Notes under the pieces: model-generated
What the model saw: only the letters and a program-made list of their open reading frames with translations
What the model was told of the DNA's origin: nothing
Databases searched by the model: none
Shown here: positions 1-9,500 of the stretch, in pieces
Numbering within the stretch: position 1 is the stretch's first letter
How the letters are laid out: the number at the start of each line of letters is the position of its first letter
Position numbers and translations under genes: made by a program
Origin: Flavobacterium sp. KS-LB2
GTDB taxonomy: Bacteria; Bacteroidota; Bacteroidia; Flavobacteriales; Flavobacteriaceae
Direction: 5' to 3'
NCBI RefSeq assembly: GCF_036895565.1
Contig: NZ_CP145904.1
Span: forward strand, 806,001 to 870,000
Length of the DNA: 64,000 nt

Positions 1-334
1 CCACTTACTGTTGCAGTAGCATTTGAACAAATAGTTTGTGATCCACCGGCAGTCGCAATTGGCAATGGATTAACAATTACGGTATAAGTTGCTGTTTGAG
101 TTTGTGGTGCACACGTATTGTTACTGGTTACGGTCATTGTTAAAGTAACCGAATTTCCAGCATCGGCTGCAGTTGGAGTGTAAGTTGGAGTCAGCGTTGT
201 GGCTCCTGTAGTAATGGTTCCTGCGCCATTTTCGGTCCAAGAAATGGTTCCGTTTGAAGCAGAAGCACCACTTACGGTTGCAGTAGCATTTGAACAAATA
301 GTTTGTGATCCACCGGCAGTTGCAATTGGTAAGG
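1..334 (-). repeat. In-frame 267-bp repeat (89 aa) inside the secreted protein
   Basis: The sequence from base 1 to about 62 recurs nearly unchanged from base 268 to about 330, a period of 267 bp or exactly 89 codons. Differences are mostly silent. More copies probably lie to the left of the window. Confidence 0.75.
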
Positions 335-692
335 AATCTACTGTAAAAATACCTGTACTGGTAGCTGTTCCTAATGGAGTAATTACTGAAATAAATCCAG
401 TAGTTGCACTTACGCTTACTATTGCAGTTATTTGAGTATCATTATCAATAGTAAAAGAACTTGCCGCAATGCCATTAAAGGTAACTGCAGTCGCTCCTGT
501 AAAATTATTTCCAGTTATAATAACTGAAGCACTTGAATTGGTACACGCATTAATTGGATTGAAATTTGAAATTGATTGAGCAAAACTATCCATGCTGATT
601 AGAAAAACAATTAAAAAAATCAGAATAGGCATTTTCGAATTTATGAATGCTAGAAATAATTTTATATGGAATTGGAAGTATTTTTTTTTCAT
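1..692 (-). CDS. Secreted repeat protein with IPT/TIG-like and PKD-like repeats (N-terminal part, cut by window edge)
   Basis: I translated this gene by hand because it runs off the left edge. It starts with ATG at 692-690 and stays open to base 1, about 230 codons. The N-terminus has Lys residues, a hydrophobic stretch (PILIFLIVFLISM) and a cut-like DSFAQ, a typical Bacteroidetes signal peptide. Residues about 40-120 resemble an IPT/TIG fold (SVIITGNNFTGATAVTFNG). After that an Ig/PKD-like unit with the phrase GGSQTICSNATATVSG begins and recurs 89 residues later. The family is known from large gliding-motility or adhesion proteins secreted by T9SS, but the C-terminal sorting domain lies outside the window, so the secretion route is inferred. 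A second ATG at codon 21 would leave a signal peptide without positive charges, so I prefer the first. No specific function is assignable. Confidence 0.8.
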   Translation of the reverse strand, partial: MKKKYFQFHIKLFLAFINSKMPILIFLIVFLISMDSFAQSISNFNPINACTNSSASVIITGNNFTGATAVTFNGIAASSFTIDNDTQITAIVSVSATTGFISVITPLGTATSTGIFTVDSLPIATAGGSQTICSNATATVSGASASNGTISWTENGAGTITTGATTLTPTYTPTAADAGNSVTLTMTVTSNNTCAPQTQTATYTVIVNPLPIATAGGSQTICSNATATVS

Positions 693-1071
693 AATAGGCA
701 CACTTTTTAATCAAACAATTAATGGTTTTGTAAATTGGACATGGAATAACCCGTGACTTTTACAGAAGTAAAATAAAGTTTATTGTAGTGGTATTATTTG
801 CAATGAAAAAATGAATCAAGTTGTCGTTATTTTTTATTCCTTTTTTTTAACATTGATATTAAAAAAAGATACAACTATGATTTTTGTCGGATTGTATATA
901 TTGTCTTTACGTTACAATCTTAATTAACTTAAAATTAAGCATTTATAATGGTGTTTTGGTGAAACAAGTCTTTTTTTCGATGAAAGGATTTTATCTGCCG
1001 ACAAACTACCCGTTTTAAAAAAAAATAAATTGAAGGTTTTCTTTTTTCTTTTTCAAGTTTAATTTAGATGT
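693..1071. other. Intergenic region, no gene seen
   Basis: This AT-rich stretch lies upstream of the partial secreted-protein gene and downstream of the next minus-strand gene. It should hold the promoter of the partial gene, but I see no convincing TTTG/TAnnTTTG pair. No ORF of gene-like composition is present. Confidence 0.5.
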
Positions 1072-1101
1072 AAAAAAAAAACTGTCTTTGCAGACAGTTT
1101 T
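1072..1101 (-). terminator. Intrinsic terminator
   Basis: The stem AAAACTGTCT (1078-1087) pairs with AGACAGTTTT (1092-1101) around a 4-nt loop. On the minus strand it is followed by a run of T from the A-tract starting at 1072. It sits 28 bp beyond the stop of the 1129-6120 gene. Confidence 0.85.
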
Positions 1102-1128
1102 CTATTTTTAAGGGTAATAATAGTATGA

Positions 1129-4100
1129 TTATTTGATAATTATTTTTTTACTGAGATCTCCTTTTGAGGTTTTGACTTTTACAATATACACTCCAGAACT
1201 TATTTTTTTTATGGGAAGTTGTATGTCATGTTGTCCTTGATTTTCAATTTTCCAGGTGCTGATTGATTGTCCAAGAAGATTAAATAAGGTTACTTCCTGT
1301 GCAATAGTTTCTAGTGCTGTATTGTTTATTACTATTGTGTTTTTATGTTGTAAATGGCTTATTTTTATGGTTTCATCAATACTAATTTCATCATTTAGAC
1401 CTAATGTTTGGTCTTTGAATCGTAATGAAAAACGAGAATGATGCTCGCCTTGGGTAAGATTGATTTCAAAAGCTTCATTTCGGATATTATGATACATTTT
1501 AGTTTCGTCATCGTATAGAAAAATGGGCTGGTTTGCGTCAAAATTTTCTAAATCATCAATCATGAATTTTACTTTTCCTGCTGCATCCGTTTTTACTCCA
1601 ATAGAGTAGGACGCATTACTATCAAAAAATCCTTCTCCCTGAATTACTAGTTGATTTTCTCCATTTAAAAAATACATATCATTAGGAAAGTCATCGATGT
1701 TTAAACCATCATAGCCGTAGTCCATTTCGCTAGTCGCTTTTTCATCCATAAACCCTAACAATACCTGTCTGTGATGATCATTATGGGAGTTGAATCCCAA
1801 TCGAATTTTTTTATAGGATTTATGCACTATTGGGTCATTATTATTGTTGTACCAAGGGAGACTTTTACCAGAATTGGTCTTATATATTACATTAGAAACT
1901 CCAACTTCATTTTCTTTATGGAAACCTCGTTGACTATTTTTAAAAATGACAGTGCCTCCTGACCCAATTTTTCCATTCACAAAAAATCCTTGTCCTACGG
2001 GAATAAACTGGTTAGGTATTCCTCTGGATGGTGTTCCGGACTGACTTATAAAATCCACTCCTGAAGCCGAAGGCGCAATTCCTCCCGTTAAATTTCTAAC
2101 TGCATAACCGCCTTGATAATCCCGTAAAACATGAGTGTTATTTGATGCATAATGTTCCCAGAAATATAGCGTTCCATCAATTGAAGGACTAGAAAAAGTT
2201 TCTAAAGAACTAATATTGTCTGTTATAAAAGCATCAGCATCGAGTGCAGATGGGTATGGATTTCCAGTTAATAACAATTGATCATCTCCTACGGTGTTTG
2301 ATGATATTGTGCCGTTATTTGGTTTTCCAACAAAAGTGTAGTTTTGAGTTCCTGAAATGGCGCCACTTCCTTTTAAAGTAAATCCTTGACCTACGCGTAT
2401 AGGATCATTTTCAGTTATTTGAAACCAATTTGCGTAAGCATTTGCATAATCATCAAATTTATAAAGCCAGTAGCGCGCTAAGCTAATTGGAGATGTTGCC
2501 GCTCCATCATAACCGCCAATCCAGTTAATGTTTTGAGGTGTCGATGTAGTACCATCTTTCATTATACCTGATACTGTATAATTGGTATTATTAGAGGTTG
2601 TATTTATTGGGCTTACTGGAGAGCTCCAATAGTTATAATTGTATAAATTAGATTGTCCTTGCTGGTCTCTTTCAATAGATCCAGAACTATTTACATCCAA
2701 TTCGCTTCCCTCAGTTTGCACTAATTGTGATTTTCCTACTAAATCGATTTTACCATCTAATTTTAGATAGTGTGATATTTCAATTTTATTGTCATTATTA
2801 GCTCCAAGTATGTTGCTTTCAACCAATAATCCTAAAACAGTTTTATTTCCAGCAGTAGTTATGTTATGATTGGTTTTGACAATATTCCAATCAATATAAG
2901 TACTGTTATCAACTCCTAATGTGTTTGGAATGTTCCATACATTTCCATGGGTCCAGGTACTACTTGTTTCCCATGCGTTGTTTGTTATCGAAGTGTAAGG
3001 TAATGGAGCTGTTTCAGGTTGAGCGGTAACAATTCCGATTAATTTCCCGTTTCGAAGATTACTAGTTTTGTCTATTAAAAAGCCATTCAAAATATCAGTG
3101 GATTGTGCCATTTGATAATATCCTTCTAAATTATTCCAATTTAAACCAGGGATTACAAGTGGTACGGTAGTACCTGTAACGGCTGCACTATTGTTAGTGA
3201 TTCGTTGATTCATCATTTGGCGAGTTTGAGCAATGTTTAAAGCTACATTCCAAACGCGAAGCTCTTGCATCCAACCAGTAAAGTAATTAGTTGGTTGGTA
3301 TGGATAAGAAATACTAGGAGCCATAGCCCCCATGATGCATTTGGCTGTTATATTAGCTATTGGATTTGAACCTGCTACAGCATTTTTAACGCTAATCCCA
3401 TCAATATAAAGATTATAAGATGTTCCGTCAAATGTAACAGCAACATGATACCATCTACCAGTGGTAACGGAATAATTCGATGTTATTGAGTTTCCATTGT
3501 TCCAATTAAATGAAATAATATTGTTTACTATTCTTAAATCATATCCATCTGTAAGTGAACTTGGGTTTCTTTTTGAAAAAATAGTTTGAATATTTCCATT
3601 TGTTACCCCTGGTTTAACCCAAGTTTCGATACTAAAAGATCCGCTGTCTAAATTAAAATTATTTTTTAAATTAACGTTATCATCAATTCCATCAAAATTC
3701 AAAACCAAACAAAGACCAATCGAAATCTGTACATCATCAGTAATTGGGGCACAACTTCCACTAGCAGTGATTGTCCATCTAAGGGTATAAATGCCGGTAT
3801 TTGGGCTGTAAAATTCGGAAGATGGACTAGTCGCACTTGAAAAAATTTCTCCTCCACCTGATGGCCCACTTACAATTGACCATGTGCCGGTTGTGCCAGC
3901 AGTTGCAGCTAATTGTACAGATTCAAGTCCACAAATAGGGGACAAATCAATACCAGCCATTACTGATGAACATGAGTTTCCGTCAATAGCTACTTTAATA
4001 GATCCATCAATTGGTAAATGACAAGAGGTATTGTCATAACCCTGAAAAAAATACCTAGTAAAAGAAGAGCCTGATGTAGTTCCTGTACCTGTTATTGTAC

Positions 4101-6120
4101 CTGTTGCTAGGGTTACCTCCGGATTGCAACCTACATTTAATATGATGCTGCAATCATTTGTTACATTCAGATTAAAACTTAAAGTAGCATAGATATATTC
4201 AGGATGACCTGCTGTTATAGGTAGCGTACCTAAATTCCATAAAATTTTATTGGTAGCTGAATCATAATAGGGTAGGTTAGTAGTAGAAAAACCATTGAAG
4301 GTACTATATGAAATAGTACTGCCTACATTGAAGATTGCTGTCGCCGGAATTGGGATTGAAATTAGTGTATTTGTAGTGCTTTCTGTACCTTCATTAGTAA
4401 TACTAAGCGAATAATTTATTGTTTGTCCTGGTAATGCTATTAAGACTGGAGGGTTAGTGACATTATTGATGGAGTTTACACTTATTAAACCATTAGGTTC
4501 AGGTATGTAAGCATCTACCGACATTGCAAAACCAAATATGGTAAATACGTCAGAAGTAGATCCAAATCTAAAAGTAGTTGCGGTTTGATTATTAGCTATA
4601 ACCGTATTCCCAGTATTTGGAATTGTAAACATACTAAAATCAACTCCAGTATTGTTTAGTAAGTTGGGATTACTATCGGTGTTGGTTGGTATCGGAAATA
4701 TAGAGGAATTAAAGAAGTTATTGGTTGTATTTGCTCCGTGATTTAGTGTTAGGTAATTAGTAGTATCATACGTTTTATTGGGATCAGCAGTAAGTTTTTG
4801 TACGGCTAGATAATCACCAGATAATCCAATATCTCCTTCAGCGGCCATTACTCCTAGTTTCATGTTTACATTACCTGATCCTACGGTAGTAAATCCTGAA
4901 ATGTTAATGTTTCCATATTCACCCTGTACGCCATTAACTGCTGCTCTTTGTCCGTTTACAAAAGCATTTCCATCAAATAGTGTTACTGCTCTACTTTTCA
5001 TTAATGGATTTTGGTAAATAACAACCATAACCCAACCACCAGAAAAGCCTGGATTAGTGTTCGTTCCTTCTTTTAAACCAATATCGGCAACAGTGTATGC
5101 TCCAGGACCATGTATTTTTACGTAATCTGTGATTTCTTGGTAACCAACAAAAATCCCACTATTTGCAGCTCCAGGAAAATAAATATTAGGAGTGGCTCCA
5201 GTAGTCTTTGCGGTGATTGAAGTGTAAGAAGTAGCTCCTGGACCTTTTAGTGAAATTACTTTTTTGTCGTAATTTTTAGTAATAGTCGTATAAGCAGGAA
5301 CAGTCCCTGATAAATTAACCGCAGCTGATGATGTAGTTTGAATATCTGCAAGACTTAAATTTGTTGTTGAACTTCTGATTAATTGATTAATGGTTAGATT
5401 TGCCCCACCATCTATTATGATATAAGGTGTTGTTAGAGTTGCAGTAGCAACACCACCTGAAATTACAATACTTGAAGGAATAGCAGTGGAAGCTCCACTA
5501 TTTACTGATAATGTTATAGCGGGAGTATTATTAAACTCAAAGGAATAGGTATTCCCGTTTCCGCTAAAAGTATAAATAGGCCAACGACTACTACCAGAAC
5601 TGCCTCTAGTAACAAGTAGTGTGTAGTTTGAATTTGTAATTTGTTGGTTATGAATTACTGTTGAATTGCTGTTAACTGTTTGGGTACCATTTTGAACTTG
5701 CTTAGAAGCTGTAAAGGTATCAGCATCTTCGGATTTTCCGGTCCAGTAAAGTCCAGCAAAAAGTACTGTTGAACAATTTTGAGTAGCGCTATTCTCTCCT
5801 GAGTTAGAAAGTTCAAGCGTTGCTTTAGAGGAATTCCATGTATTGACATCACCATCAATATCTACGTACTTCATAGAATTATTTTGATTATCAGTAGCTG
5901 TTCCGTAATTAACAAGAGTTAAGTTAGTGTTTCCTAGTAAAGTAAAATCACCTTTAATGTTGTAGATACTTTGGGCTGGTGTGGCAGCCGAGGTTCTTTG
6001 CGTAAAATTAACTTGTGGAGTTGTTAACGTTTGTGCATTAGCTTCGATTATGGGAATAATTAGAATTAAAATTAAAAGTATGATTCTAATAATTTTTTTA
6101 TTACGTAAAGTATTCTTCAT
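1129..6120 (-). CDS. Large T9SS-secreted surface protein with DUF11-like and LamG domains
   Basis: A 1663-residue secreted protein. Residues 1-30 are a signal peptide ending in EANAQ. Around residues 560-690 is a DUF11/conserved-repeat-like segment (GQTINYSLSITNEGTEST). Residues about 805-1000 form a LamG/concanavalin-like sugar- or matrix-binding fold (FDGIDDNVNLKNNFNL, then SIETWVKPG and WYHVAVTFDGTSYNLYIDG). From about 1150 it carries a module shared with the next gene (YNYWSSPVSP, TGNPYPSALDADAFI). The last 80 or so residues are a T9SS type-A sorting domain (LFNLLGQSI, SSGVYIVKVKT, KKIIIK), which predicts secretion and anchoring at the cell surface. It looks monocistronic, with its own terminator. 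Role is probably adhesion or matrix binding; the ligand is unknown. Confidence 0.9.
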   Translation of the reverse strand: MKNTLRNKKIIRIILLILILIIPIIEANAQTLTTPQVNFTQRTSAATPAQSIYNIKGDFTLLGNTNLTLVNYGTATDNQNNSMKYVDIDGDVNTWNSSKATLELSNSGENSATQNCSTVLFAGLYWTGKSEDADTFTASKQVQNGTQTVNSNSTVIHNQQITNSNYTLLVTRGSSGSSRWPIYTFSGNGNTYSFEFNNTPAITLSVNSGASTAIPSSIVISGGVATATLTTPYIIIDGGANLTINQLIRSSTTNLSLADIQTTSSAAVNLSGTVPAYTTITKNYDKKVISLKGPGATSYTSITAKTTGATPNIYFPGAANSGIFVGYQEITDYVKIHGPGAYTVADIGLKEGTNTNPGFSGGWVMVVIYQNPLMKSRAVTLFDGNAFVNGQRAAVNGVQGEYGNINISGFTTVGSGNVNMKLGVMAAEGDIGLSGDYLAVQKLTADPNKTYDTTNYLTLNHGANTTNNFFNSSIFPIPTNTDSNPNLLNNTGVDFSMFTIPNTGNTVIANNQTATTFRFGSTSDVFTIFGFAMSVDAYIPEPNGLISVNSINNVTNPPVLIALPGQTINYSLSITNEGTESTTNTLISIPIPATAIFNVGSTISYSTFNGFSTTNLPYYDSATNKILWNLGTLPITAGHPEYIYATLSFNLNVTNDCSIILNVGCNPEVTLATGTITGTGTTSGSSFTRYFFQGYDNTSCHLPIDGSIKVAIDGNSCSSVMAGIDLSPICGLESVQLAATAGTTGTWSIVSGPSGGGEIFSSATSPSSEFYSPNTGIYTLRWTITASGSCAPITDDVQISIGLCLVLNFDGIDDNVNLKNNFNLDSGSFSIETWVKPGVTNGNIQTIFSKRNPSSLTDGYDLRIVNNIISFNWNNGNSITSNYSVTTGRWYHVAVTFDGTSYNLYIDGISVKNAVAGSNPIANITAKCIMGAMAPSISYPYQPTNYFTGWMQELRVWNVALNIAQTRQMMNQRITNNSAAVTGTTVPLVIPGLNWNNLEGYYQMAQSTDILNGFLIDKTSNLRNGKLIGIVTAQPETAPLPYTSITNNAWETSSTWTHGNVWNIPNTLGVDNSTYIDWNIVKTNHNITTAGNKTVLGLLVESNILGANNDNKIEISHYLKLDGKIDLVGKSQLVQTEGSELDVNSSGSIERDQQGQSNLYNYNYWSSPVSPINTTSNNTNYTVSGIMKDGTTSTPQNINWIGGYDGAATSPISLARYWLYKFDDYANAYANWFQITENDPIRVGQGFTLKGSGAISGTQNYTFVGKPNNGTISSNTVGDDQLLLTGNPYPSALDADAFITDNISSLETFSSPSIDGTLYFWEHYASNNTHVLRDYQGGYAVRNLTGGIAPSASGVDFISQSGTPSRGIPNQFIPVGQGFFVNGKIGSGGTVIFKNSQRGFHKENEVGVSNVIYKTNSGKSLPWYNNNNDPIVHKSYKKIRLGFNSHNDHHRQVLLGFMDEKATSEMDYGYDGLNIDDFPNDMYFLNGENQLVIQGEGFFDSNASYSIGVKTDAAGKVKFMIDDLENFDANQPIFLYDDETKMYHNIRNEAFEINLTQGEHHSRFSLRFKDQTLGLNDEISIDETIKISHLQHKNTIVINNTALETIAQEVTLFNLLGQSISTWKIENQGQHDIQLPIKKISSGVYIVKVKTSKGDLSKKIIIK

Positions 6121-6319
6121 AATTTTCTTCAGTTTAATTAATTATGATTTAAATTTTTATTTCAGATAAAATTCATTCAAAGTAATAATTGTTTTGCGAC
6201 CCTAAATTTAAATAAATTTTCACAACTAATAGATAAAACGCAAAAATAATCGATTAAATACATTTTTATTTATTTATTGTAATATAAATATTATAAAAAA
6301 ATACTTAATATTAAAAAAA

Positions 6320-6437
6320 TTGAGAAGCTTTTTTTTATATTACTTAAATATCTTTATTATTTTACTTCATGAATCGATATTGGTCTTTTGAAATTTTAAT
6401 AAATTTTAGAATCGTAAATAGAATAAAAGCTTCTCAA
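6320..6437. repeat. Widely spaced 13-bp perfect inverted repeat
   Basis: TTGAGAAGCTTTT at 6320-6332 is matched by its reverse complement AAAAGCTTCTCAA at 6425-6437, 92 bp apart. It lies in the 440-bp gap upstream of the 1129-6120 gene, so it may be regulatory, but the function is unknown. Nothing else is recognisable in the gap (6121-6559) besides the terminator at its far end. Confidence 0.45.
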
Positions 6438-6501
6438 ATTTTAGAAGTCTTTTTAAGATAATGTAGTTATTATTTAATACTTTTTTAAGTGGTATACCTG
6501 T

Positions 6502-6540
6502 AAAAAAAAAAAAGACTTCCCAGTTACGAGAAGTCTTTTT
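6502..6540 (-). terminator. Intrinsic terminator
   Basis: The stem AAAGACTTC (6511-6519) pairs with GAAGTCTTT (6530-6538). On the minus strand the stem is followed by T's from the A-run at 6502-6513. It lies about 20 bp beyond the stop of the 6560-10600 gene. Confidence 0.85.
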
Positions 6541-6559
6541 TTAGTTGCTTTAGTTTAAA

Positions 6560-9500
6560 TTATTTAATGATAATTTTTTTATTGACATTTCCTTTTAAAG
6601 TTTTCAATTTTACAATATAAACTCCTGACGTTTTGTTTTGAATTGGGATTTTAATGCTGGTTTGTTCCTTGTCTGAGACGTCCCATTTAGACATCAACTT
6701 CCCTTGTATATTGAAAAGTGAGACTGTAAGAACGGTATTGTCAATCGTACCATTATTTATATTCAAAAAATTATTAGAACGTGTAAAAACTACTTGAATG
6801 TTATTCTCACGAATGTCATCTTTTATCCCAAGCGTTTTATCGGTATAGCGTAAGGAGAAACGATCTTTGTAATCACCTATTTCTGTATTGAATACATAAG
6901 GGGCTTTTTTTAAATCATGAATTATGTTCAGTTCTTTATCTTCTAAATAGATATTTGTTTTTGAATCCTTAAAAACTCCCTCTTTGGAGTCGATGTTGAT
7001 ATTAAAACTGCCAGCAACAGCACTAAAATATCCCAAACGGACTTGATCATTATCACTGAAAGTCTCTCGTCCTTGAATTTTATAAGGATCTTCATTAATA
7101 AACGAATAAAAATTAACATAATTCCCTCCGTCATTTAACAATCCATCATAACCATTATCATAGTCATTTGTCGTATTTGCAAAATATCCAATCAATTGTT
7201 GACTAAATATCCCGTCGCTGTTTTCCATATTCAACCATAAACGGTCTCTTTCCTTGTCTTTTATATTGATTGGTAATGTTTTGTAAAATTGTGTATTGGT
7301 TGTTCCTAATCTCATTTCATTGTTAAAAATTAAATCAACATTGTCGACATTAGATTCTACAAAAAAACTTTGGCAAGAGGCAATGTTGCCTAATGGCTTA
7401 TTCGACTGTTCTGTTGTACCTATGAAACTTCCCGATGTTCCTATTCCTCCTGACAAATTATACATTGCATAATCATCTGATGAAAAATTTAATAAATCAG
7501 GTCCTGGATTACTTATGGAAATATCTTGCTTGTGCGTCCAAAAATATAGGGTTGCATCAATACTACTTAAATTGGCATTTATAAAAGCAGTGGCAGAAAT
7601 AGCTGAAGGATACGGATTTCCTACCAAATTCCAGTCGTCATCTGTAGGAGTACCAGGGGTCTTAAAAATTTTTGTGTTCACAATGCCATTATTCACAACT
7701 CCATTGAAAACTACAGATTCGCTTTTTGGAAAAGTTCCTATAGTTGGTCCCATAATTATATATCCTTTACCGGAAGTCATTGTGGTTGTATATATCCAAT
7801 CATTTTCATCATCATCAAAACCGTCAGGTGTTGCAGCACCCGTTTCAGAATCATATAAATCGAGAAAATTTGATGGTTTAAATTCAAAAGCATAATCGGT
7901 TCTCCATGTAGGAAATGTTGTGCTGATAGTTGTAGAAGTTACTGGTGTTGACCAATAGGTATAATCATATTTTTCAAAAGGTGAAGTTGTTTTTTCTACG
8001 TTAATAATTCCGGCATTGGTATTAGTATTATTTTTTTGGATCAAGCTGGCTTTATCTCTGATATTAAAAATCCCGCTTGCATCTACTTTGACAAAATCAG
8101 TAACGGTTAAATTACTGCCAGTTGAGAGCTCTAGGTTACCGGTTGATTTAATTGTTAGATTTTTGGCGTAAGCATTATAGTTACTTGCTGGAATAACAGA
8201 TGTGTTTGGAATAATAACACAATTAGCTCCTGTAGGAACTCCGGATGGTTTCCAGTTGCTCGAATTATTCCAGTCAGTGGTTAAGTTTTGCCAAACTTTA
8301 GATTTGTTAGTTACGTTTATGATTGCACTTGTAGAACAGCCATTTGCTAAATTTGCTTTTGCAGTAAATGAATAGGTACTTTGTTCCAGTTGTGCTAATG
8401 TTGGTTTTACATAAACAATAGACGCTGGTGTACCCGCAGTATAAGGTATAGTACAAGCGGCATTAGTGTAAGCATCAATAGGAAGAGCACTTGTCCATTG
8501 GAATGAGGGCGATAATGGTTTGTCACCAAATAATTTGATATCATCAATCGCTACCCCATCAAACCATCCATTAGCATAATATATAATCCTAACTCTTAAA
8601 TTTGATTTTCCAGCATAACTGTTCAAGACATATGTTTTGGTGTCAAAACGTGTTCCGATTCCTAAGTCGGTAGTGTAATTAGGATTAATGGCGGCCCAAG
8701 AAGCACCATTATCATCTGAAATTTCTAAGCCAACATATTCAGAAGCTGTGCTTGTGTTATCTGGGGTGTACCTTGAGAAATAAATTCGTAGAGAAAGTGT
8801 TAAATTTAAAAAGTTGCTAGCATTGATAGTTGTAGAACGTAGTTCATTGTGTATTGGAGAACCTCCAACATCCGAAGCAGCCATTGCAAACTTATTTGTT
8901 CCAAAGCCAGAGGATATTGCAGGAAACCAAACATAAAAAGGTGGATACCCAGGAACAAATGTACTGGATTTAATTTGCCAAGCTGAGCTATTGTTAATAG
9001 ATGCGTTGTTTGATATAATATTGTTGTTTGAAAATGATCCTAAAGAACCGCTTTCAAAATTTTCGTCAATTAGGTAAACTTGTTCACTACTTCCGGTTGC
9101 TTGTAGTGATATAATGCTATTTTCGCCGCAAACTTCAGGGTTGGCATTTGCAAAAGTTAAAGCTGGTACCGGTTTTATAGTTGCGACCACTGGGGTTCTG
9201 AATAAAGATTCGCAACTCCCATTAAATGCCGTTACATAATAAGTTGTTGTGGTAGCAATAGTAGGCGTTGGCCATGTGGTTGACGCTGTAGTTTCTACTA
9301 ATGTTCCTCCTGTTTGGGCATCATACCAACGGTATTGTGTACTACCAGTAGTTGCTGTTGCGCCTAATGTAACTGAACCTGTCCCGCAATTAAATCCATT
9401 TGTTATACTTGTAATTGTTGCGGAACAACTTGGAATTACAGTAAATAAATAATCTTCTGTTTCCCCGTTAGTATTGATGTTGTCACAAGGAGTGACAGTT

